From: Glycine soja
Lineage: Eukaryota > Streptophyta > Magnoliopsida > Fabales > Fabaceae
Assembly: GCF_004193775.1 (NCBI RefSeq)
Contig: NC_041005.1
Coordinates: 19,129,865 to 19,193,864, forward strand
Reading direction: 5' to 3'
Length of the DNA: 64,000 bases
The notes under the pieces were generated by a model, which was given only the letters and a program-made list of their open reading frames with translations, was not told the DNA's origin and made no database searches. The translations under genes and the position numbers were made by a program. This document shows, one piece after another, positions 57,020 through 64,000 of the stretch (positions within the stretch are counted from its first letter, which is position 1; each line of letters starts with the position of its first letter).

Positions 57020-58114
57020 TTAATCTTCTTGAGAAATGTTCTCATCACTCTCATAATCCTTGGTTAGTAGGTTGATCTCCTTTTCTGAACCATCGGATGA
57101 ATCATTGTCATCCCATGCAATGTAGGCCTTCTTGGTCCTTCTTTCATCATACCTTTTCTTATCACTTTTCTCAGGCCATTCTTCATTTGAAGGACAATTA
57201 GCTTTGATATGTCCAAGTTGATTGCATTTGTAACATATAAGAACTTGAGAGTCTTCTTGTGATCTTCTTCCATTGTTGAAGTTCTGACGCCTCTCGATTC
57301 TTCTTTTCTTGACAAATTTTTTAAACTTCTTCACAGAGAGTGAGAAGTCTTCTTCATCATCTGAATCTTCTTCTTCATTTTGTTCTTGCATTGATGATGA
57401 GGCTTTAAGTGCTATACTTCTTTTCTTTTTGTCGGTTTCTTCATTTTGATTAAGACGTTGGAGTTCCATTTCATGTTCCTGCAATTTTCCAAACAAAGTA
57501 GCAAGAGACATAGAAGAGAGATCTTTACTTTCAGAAATAGCAGTTACCTTGGGCTATCATTCCCTACTTAAGCATCTTAAAACTTTATTAATTAAATCTT
57601 CATTAGGGAAGGTTTTTCCTAAAGAGGCAAGATGGTTAACTATATGTGTAAATCTTTTTTGCATGCTTTGGATGTTTTCATTAGGTTTCATCCTAAACAA
57701 TTCATATTCATGTGTAAGGGTATTGACTCTAGATCTTTTTACATCAGTGGTGCCTTCATGTGTAAGTTGGAGAGTATCCCACATCTCCTTGACATTTGTG
57801 CAATTTGACACTCTAAAATACTCATCTATTCCTAGGGCTGAAGTAATAATGTTTTTGGCTTTAAGATCATACTGGATTCTTCTTCTATCTTCTTCTGTCC
57901 ACTTATCTCTAGGTTTTTGTGTTGTGGTACTAGTTCTTACATCTACTACAGTGGGTATGTAAGGTCCTATTTCTATTGCTTCCCAAATGTTTAAATCTAT
58001 GGCTTCAATGAAAATATGCATACGGGTTTTCCAATAGTGGTAACCCTCACCATTGAAGATAGGTGGTCTATGGATGGAATTTCCTTCAGGGAACAAAGAA
58101 TTTGAAGAGGCCAT
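57020..58114 (-). pseudogene. gag: Gag of element B with adjacent double stop
   Basis: It starts at 58114 with [18 protein letters not shown] and aligns closely with the gag of [21 protein letters not shown], then EMWDTLQLTHEGT and [12 protein letters not shown]. There the frame meets TGA TAG (57559-57554) where A has Trp-Gln. It stays open in the same frame afterwards: [20 protein letters not shown], a Lys-rich stretch, and a zinc knuckle CYKCNQLGHIKANC. It ends at 57020 (YESDENISQED), about 200 residues short of A's gag, lacking the coiled coil and the second zinc knuckle. Confidence 0.9.
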
Positions 58115-58150
58115 GAATCTTGAAATGGTTAAACTTTGAACAAGAAACCT

Positions 58151-58164
58151 GCTCTGATACCACT
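58151..58164 (-). other. Primer-binding site of element B
   Basis: Minus-strand AGTGGTATCAGAGC directly after the 5' LTR end, the same initiator tRNA-Met complement as in element A. Confidence 0.9.
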
Positions 58165-59824
58165 TGTTGGATCAAGTGGCCTCAGAATAATTAAGAAGGG
58201 GGGGGGGGTTGAATTAATTATTAATGAACTTTTACTAATTAAAAATCTATCCTTCTTAATGTTACCAAATTCAATTAGGCTTTTACTATAATGTTAAGAA
58301 AGTAAAGAACAGAAATAGAAACTTAACCAAAAGTAAAAGCGATAATTAAAGTGCACAGCGGAAATTAAAGAGTGTAGGGAAGAAGAAGACAAACACAAGA
58401 GTTTTATACTGGTTCGGCAAATACCCGTCCCTACATCCAGTCCCCAAGCGACCTGCGGTCCTTCCAATTTCTTTTCAACCTTGTAAAATCCTTTACAAGC
58501 AAAGATCCACAAGGGATGTACCCTCCCTTGTTCTCTTTGAACAACCTAGTGGATGTACCCTCCGATAGAACTAATTCACAAGAGATGTACCCTCTCTTGT
58601 TCTCAGTCACAATAACCCAAGTAGATGTACCCTCTACTTGTACCACAAAGGATGTACCCTCCAATATGTTAAGACAAAGTTCTCAGGCGGTTAGTCCTTT
58701 GAAACTTTGTGAATGGGGAAACAAAAGAATTCTCAGGCGGTTAGTCCTTTGAAATCTTTTGTTTATGGGAAAGGGAAGAATCAAAAGAATTCTTAGACTG
58801 TGTCGTTTTGAATTCTTTGACAAGGGAGAAGGGAGACACAAAAGAATTCAGGCGATTAGTCCTTCGTTCTTTTGGAAAAGGGAGAAGAGAGACACAAAAA
58901 GAATTTAGGCGGTTAGTCCTTGGCGAATTCTTTTTAGCAAAGGGAGAAGGGAATGAAAAAGATGAATAGCACACTTTTGTTTTCAAGGTTTAGAAAACCA
59001 GAAAACTTTAGAAAGCTTTTGTAAAGGATTGTAATAATTGTTCTTAAGTTGTAGAAATGCAAGTCAAGGTCTTGATTTTATAGACTCTTGAAGTCTGGTC
59101 AAGAAAATCATTAGAAGAGTTATAACCTTTAGAAAAACTTGAAAACCATTGGAAGAGTTACATCTTTTGATTTTTATTCAAAACTTATCACTGGTAATCG
59201 ATTACCATATCATTGTAATCAATTACACAAAGCATTTTTGTGAAAGGATGTGACTTTTCACAATTGAATTTGAATTTCAACGTTCAAACACACTGGTAAT
59301 CGATTACCAAAATCTTGTAATCGATTACACCATTTTGAAATTAATTGGAACGTTGTAAATTCAGTTTGAAAGCTTTTGAATACAAACTTTGCTACTGGTA
59401 ATCGATTACAGTAAACTGGTAATCGATTACCAGAGAGTAAAAACTCTTTGGTAAAAGCTTTTGTGAAAACTTCATGTGCTACTCAATGTTTTGAAAAACT
59501 TTTTAGTACTTATCTTGATTGAGTCTTCTCTTGATTCTTGAATCTTGAAACTTGATTCTTGAATCTTGAAATCAAATTTCTCTTGATTCTTGAATTGTTC
59601 TTGACTCAATCTTGAAATCATTCTCTTGGGAATTGTTCTTGACTCAATCTTGAAATCATTCTCTTGGGAATTGTTCTTGACTCAATCTTGAAATCATTCT
59701 CTTGGGAATTGTTCTTGACTCAATCTTGAAATCATTCTCTTGGGCTTTTTGTCATCATCTTTGTTATCATCACAACAACTTGAATCAATCTTGATTCATG
59801 ATCATCATGAAGCATGCTTCTACA
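58165..59824 (-). repeat. 5' LTR of element B
   Basis: 1,660 bp, TGTTGGATCAAG to GCTTCTACA on the plus strand. Palindrome pairs lie at 59190-59442 and TATA on the minus strand at 59074-59083. It has three to four tandem copies of a ~38-bp TCTTGAAATCATTCTC unit (59600-59745), where the other LTR has fewer. Confidence 0.93.
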
Positions 59825-62397
59825 CGAACTTTAATCGTGAAAGGTTTGGGAGTTGTTTTTACGCACAGGGAAGGTATTAGCACCCCACACGTCCGTCACA
59901 AGGGATGGTGACCTTCAATCAAGTGTGCAAATATAACTTCAAAATTATGTATTTTTTCCCTTTTTTATGTTTTTTAGCTTTTTTATGGGTCTTTTTGTAT
60001 TTTTATCTTTTTGTGGTCGACAAGGGTGTTTCCCTCACTCCTACGTATTCCTCAATTGCGATGAGGCAATCAGACCTACGTAGTTCTTTTAGAACTAAAC
60101 GTTGGTTAATTTGTTTTTATCTTTTTTCGCAAGATACATTTTCACCGAACAAGAGGTCATTTAAGGTGTTGGACCATTAAAAGATCTTTTGATTTTGAAA
60201 GGAGAGAAACGTTAAGGCGTTGAACCATTAACGATCTCTTGTTTTTGAAAGGAGAGAAACGTTAAGGCATTGGACCATTAACGATCTCTTTGGGTGGTCG
60301 ACAAAAGCAGGGCTTTTGCTCCTACGTATCCTCAATTGCGATGAGAAAATCAGACCTACGTAATTCTTGCAAAAGCGGTAAAGTTACATGTTGATTTTAT
60401 GCTTTTGAACGGTCCATGTTAACCGATAAAAGCAAAGAAGAACGTTTGAGGCGTTGGACCTTAAAACAGTTTTTAGTGATTTTTGCGGACAAAGCTTTAT
60501 TTAAGAGTTGATTTTAGCCTTAGCTTCACTTTGGTTATTAGTCAATTCATTCAAGGAAACTTTCAAAGAAAAATGTTCGATTGATTTTTTTGATTATTTT
60601 ATTATTATTTTTTTCCAAGATATTTTGATTATTTTATTATTATTTTGTTTTTTTTTGTTTAACCGAGGTTACAATGTGAACGATCGGTTAGATTTTGCTT
60701 TAACAGTGATTAAACGAGATTACAACACAAATGATCGGTTGAAATTCATTTTATCATTTATTAGGCGAGATAACGGCTTAAACGATCGGCTAAAGCTCGT
60801 TAAAAATGGAAGAAAATAAAACTGAACGTGAACAAAATGAAGATGAAAGCCAACAAAACAAGAAATGAATTGAAAGTCTCAGATTCGAAAACCTAACGGT
60901 TGAAGAACGAAGAACGCACGAAGAACGGTGAAGAACAACAAAAAAATCTTCATGAAATTGCTCACAAAAACATCTCGGAACTGTTATGAAAGCACCTTGG
61001 CTTGGATTTTCTTCACGAAAATACATTTTTTCACCCAAAATAGCTAAAATGTATAGCATTGGGGTCAAGGACCCTTTGGAACAGCCCCCTTTGCCCTATT
61101 TATCGAAAAATGGGGAGGAGGTTGCTGCCCAGCTAGACAAGGCGAGTTAGGTTGCTTCCTCCTTAAGCAACCCAGCTTCCAAAATGTTCTGGAATGGCAT
61201 AGATTCGAAAATTGCTATTTGCACCCCATATTGATAAGTTCACCCCCTCTTTTCGTAATTTATGGAAAAGTCACGGAAGCCTTACGGAAGCATATAGAAC
61301 TTAATTTTTCATTTCTTTCTCTTCCTTTTCACCAATATTAAGTGAAATATGCTCACCCAAGGTTTTCGGAAATTTTATGGAAGCATTACGAAAGTCCCAG
61401 AAGCCTTACAGAAGCCTATAGGACTTGATTTTCTTCTTTGTTCTCTTTCCTTTCACCAATATTAAGTGAAATATGCTTACCCAAGGTTTCCAAAAATTTT
61501 ACAGAAGCATTACGAAAGTCCCCGAAGCCCAAGAAACCATTTTTTAACAAAAGGTGGAGTTGCTTAGCCAGCAAGAAAGAAAAGGTCAAGAATTCGCTAG
61601 ATGGGCCCAGATTTGAAAATTGCTATTTGCACCCCCATTTTACTAAATACACCCCCTTCTGTGTTTTTCTGCCGATTTCTTTCCAAAACCTCCCGAAACT
61701 TTACGGGTTCCACGGCGATGGGTTTTTTTCTTCTGAAACGTTGTGAAACTTTATGGATTACGCAACGATGCTTGCTTTTCCTTTCGAAATGTTGGGAAAC
61801 TTTACAGATTACACAACAATGCTTGTTTTGACTTCCAAAATATTGCGAAACTTTACGGATTACACAAAAATGCTTGTTTTGAGGGTCCCAAAGGGAACAA
61901 ACAAGGTTTGAAAGCCTATCGCAAGTGTCCCCGGATGAAAGTAGGGTATGACAATCAAGAACACTCAAATTTATCAATCAATTCTCATCAAAACATCAAT
62001 TGGTACATAAAACACAAAAATATTGTATTTATAATCGTAAAGGAAAAATTATAATTAAAAAAACATCCCAAAATGAACTCCAATTTAATCCTCTAAGGAT
62101 CCCTACACATATTCATTCTAAACTGACCTAACATGTCTCTATTTATAGCTAGGGTACTTACAAATTATTATTTACTCTATATTTTTTTATTACTTTATAA
62201 ACAAATACTCTATTTTATTTCCTATCAAATGAATAAATCAAATACATTTTTTTTCTTCAAACCATTATTTTAATACAACTATTTCTCTTTATTTATTTAA
62301 TTATAAAAACCTCACCATTTTGTAAAACTTTATTTTATTTTATTTTTACTAAAAAGTCTTTTTAATTTATTTACGAAAAATGGGATGTTACATTGCA

Positions 62398-63200
62398 AGT
62401 ATGATTGTTATTGTTATTAAGGATTGTTGAGTGTAATGTTTAATTTTGTTCTGGATTGTTGACACTTTGAGCTTATTATCATTTGTTTTTTATTACTTTT
62501 TCTCTATGTTTGCATGCATGTTTGTGTTAGAGTAATGTAAAGAAGTATTGTCTTAAATAAAGACATTGTGTTGGACCTTTATGTTGATTAAGTGATGTAA
62601 AACCACTACGACTCAAATTAGTACCTATTCTTAATTATGAAATTATGATGTGCCCAATGTATGAAGCAATTTTGTCATTTCAATGCACACTACGTAAGTT
62701 TAATTTATTTATTTATTTTCCCATGATGTTAGGTAATATCACATGAGCCAATTGGGAAAATGTAAGATTTAATGTCTCATGTGAGAGACATATTGCTTAT
62801 TAAGGACTAATAAATAAATAAATAAATTTTATGGACTGAGTTGTAAATAGGTCATGCACTTAAGTGAAATAGTTTCTAAAGACAACTACTATTTGATAGG
62901 AGTAGTGGTTATAAAAAGATTAATACCCACTAACATGAAATAATATTCCCTTCCTAAAATTTGTATTCTCTAAACCCTAGCCGCCATTACAAAAGGTAAA
63001 AAGAATAGAAAGAAGAGTCAAAGGAAGCAAAATTTTGTTTCCCTACTCTTTCAAGAAATCAAAGCGCATTAGAGAGAAGTCTCACTATGGAGAAACATAC
63101 ACATTGTTTATCTATTATTTGGGAGAATCATTGATTTCAAGATCCTATGTGGTTTTCTGTTGTTGTGATTGTTAGAAAACCAGTAAAACTTACATATACA
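62398..63200 (+). mobile_element. 3' part of copia element K with probable 3' LTR start
   Basis: After solo LTR L the K sequence resumes as non-coding 3' region. A purine stretch GGGAAAA is followed at 62761 by TGTAAGATTTAATGTC, a likely LTR start, with TAAATAAATAAATAAATT at about 62809 and AAACCCTAG near 62975. The LTR end may be AAAACTTACA at about 63194, but no matching 5' LTR is in the window to confirm it. Confidence 0.45.
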
Positions 63201-63446
63201 TTTTGAAGGTTATGGTGATCTTAAAGAGGAATTGTTGGGGACCAACTTCTGTAGTGAAGTATCACTCTCAATTGTATCGATTGGGGTTGTCAATGATCTA
63301 TTGTTGCATTTTGGTTATAAAGCATTGGAAATTGTTGTATGATGTGGGGTTGTTGGTGAATGGGCTCCAATGCTTGCACTAGAGGAGAGTGATGGAGAGG
63401 AAAAAGTGGGAGAAGAGGTGAAAAAAATGGCGTAGTAGAAAATTGC
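63201..63446. other. Short unassigned stretch
   Basis: No gene or repeat recognised between the K 3' region and the CACTA end. Confidence 0.3.
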
Positions 63447-64000
63447 ACTACTAAAAAATATAGATTTAGCGTTGCTATGTTAACATTGGTTTTTCAAAAA
63501 CGCGGTAGCATATTCATAAATAAAATAAGTTCGTTAGGAACCAATGTTAACATGAGTTCGTTAACATTGGATTTTGAAAAAACCGACGTCTTGAAATGAT
63601 AAGTTAACATCGGTTTTTTTAAAAAAACGATGTTAATGATCTAATTAGTTAACACCAGTTTGTTAACATTGGTTTTTAGTGAAACTGATGTTAACAAACT
63701 CAGTTTTTAAAAATTCCTCCATGCCCTAATCTCCACTTACTATTTCGTGTTGCGCTCTCTTTCTTTCGGTTCTCGTTATGTCTTGTGTCGTCGCTGCCTC
63801 TTTCTCTTCCTCTCTCCATTCTCTCGCTGCCTCTTGCGCCTCCAGTTTGTTTGTGCCACCACAGGTACATCTTGTCGTCCATACATTGTAGTTTGAATGT
63901 GATGTTAATGTAAGGAATTTGTTTGTGAATGAGCATGTTGCTTCTGCAATTTGAATTTGACTTATCCATGGAATACATGTCATGTTAAATTTGTAAAATA
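63447..64000 (+). mobile_element. CACTA transposon end, runs off the window
   Basis: It starts with CACTACTAAAAAATATAG, a CACTA terminal inverted repeat. Subterminal repeats follow to about 63710: GTTAACATTGGTTTTT and the inverted AACCAATGTTAAC, with many variants, typical of En/Spm elements. The remaining 290 bp read like a gene start (CT-rich) and could be captured or internal sequence. The other end lies beyond the window. Confidence 0.82.

Larger units (their letters stand above)
52989..59824 (-). mobile_element. Element B: copia-type element with gag and env-like ORFs but no pol
   Basis: 6,836 bp, duplication CGAAC (52984-52988 and 59825-59829). 3' LTR 52989-54669 (1,681 bp) and 5' LTR 58165-59824 (1,660 bp). 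On the minus strand: primer-binding site, gag with a double stop, ~780 bp non-coding, a promoter-like module, an env-like ORF with one stop, three polypurine tracts. No protease, integrase, RT or RNase H is detectable. LTRs differ by substitutions and repeat-number changes, so it is older than A. It is a non-autonomous relative of A. Confidence 0.93.
52852..61953 (-). mobile_element. Solo LTR M (gypsy, family of F), interrupted by element B
   Basis: Its parts are 52852-52988 and 59830-61953, ~2,261 bp in all, flanked by a perfect duplication ATCAA (52847-52851 and 61954-61958). It starts TGTCGCAACCTACCC and ends TAGGGTATGACA like the LTR of F, but it is about 1 kb longer. Repeats inside include GTTAAGGCGTTGGACC-type units at 60180-60450 and three ~170-bp segments with ACCCAAGG..CGGAAATTTTA at 61230-61520. 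Confidence 0.88.
51287..62392 (-). mobile_element. Solo LTR L, interrupted by M (which contains B)
   Basis: Its two parts are 51287-52851 and 61959-62392, together ~2.0 kb. Ends are TGTGACACCC on the left and GGGATGTTACA on the right, with near-matching flanks TTGAA (51282-51286) and TTGCA (62393-62397), one mismatch. A minus-strand TATA-like GCTATAAATAGAG lies near 62145, so it points left. Copia K coding ends exactly at its left boundary. The middle (51940-52640) contains repeated CTCGTCRCCCTTAAAGGGTCTTA phrases. Confidence 0.78.

Overview
The window reads as plant nuclear DNA, most likely from a legume close to soybean (Glycine). The evidence is a SIRE/Maximus-type Ty1-copia element with an envelope-like third ORF, several soybean-style Ty3-gypsy families, MULE and CACTA remnants, and AT-rich sequence with microsatellites. 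I recognise no intact host gene. Almost everything is transposon nested in transposon, with many boundaries supported by TG..CA-type termini and 5-bp target-site duplications (TSDs).

Layout. 1-4450: unassigned sequence with an array of TAATCGATTA palindromes, a small ORF, and seven copies of a ~190-bp tandem repeat. 4669-11720: a broken plant-mobile-domain gene (minus strand) head-to-head with a small intact ORF and a broken Mutator (MULE) transposase. A solo LTR (C, 6172-7906, TSD CAATG) sits inside the plant-mobile-domain gene. 11721-21895: LINE debris split by element A (11853-20992, TSD TAATC), a complete copia element with two 1,091-bp LTRs that look identical and intact gag, pol and env-like ORFs.

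22290-45141: element E, a large decayed Tat-lineage gypsy element on the minus strand (TSD CATAT) with an antisense extra ORF. It carries three insertions: F (gag-only gypsy, 22862 to about 29625), H (gypsy, 35114-39214, TSD AGTTC) and solo LTR G (40832-41987, TSD CTTCC). From about 46150 on: a decayed copia element K, interrupted by a CACTA-like end, solo LTR I (48605-49454, TSD GATTC), solo LTR J (49908-50950, TSD TTTAT) and solo LTR L (51287-62392). L contains solo LTR M (52852-61953, TSD ATCAA), and M contains element B (52989-59824, TSD CGAAC), a copia element with gag and env-like ORFs but no pol. The window ends in the start of a CACTA element (63447 onward).

Main observation: the palindrome TAATCGATTA occurs throughout this group of copia LTRs (A, B, C, G, J) and again just upstream of a TATA box in front of the env-like ORF in both A and B. 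It occurs mostly in pairs whose centres are 20-21 bp apart, about two helical turns. This looks like a constrained promoter module and points to separate transcription of the env-like gene.
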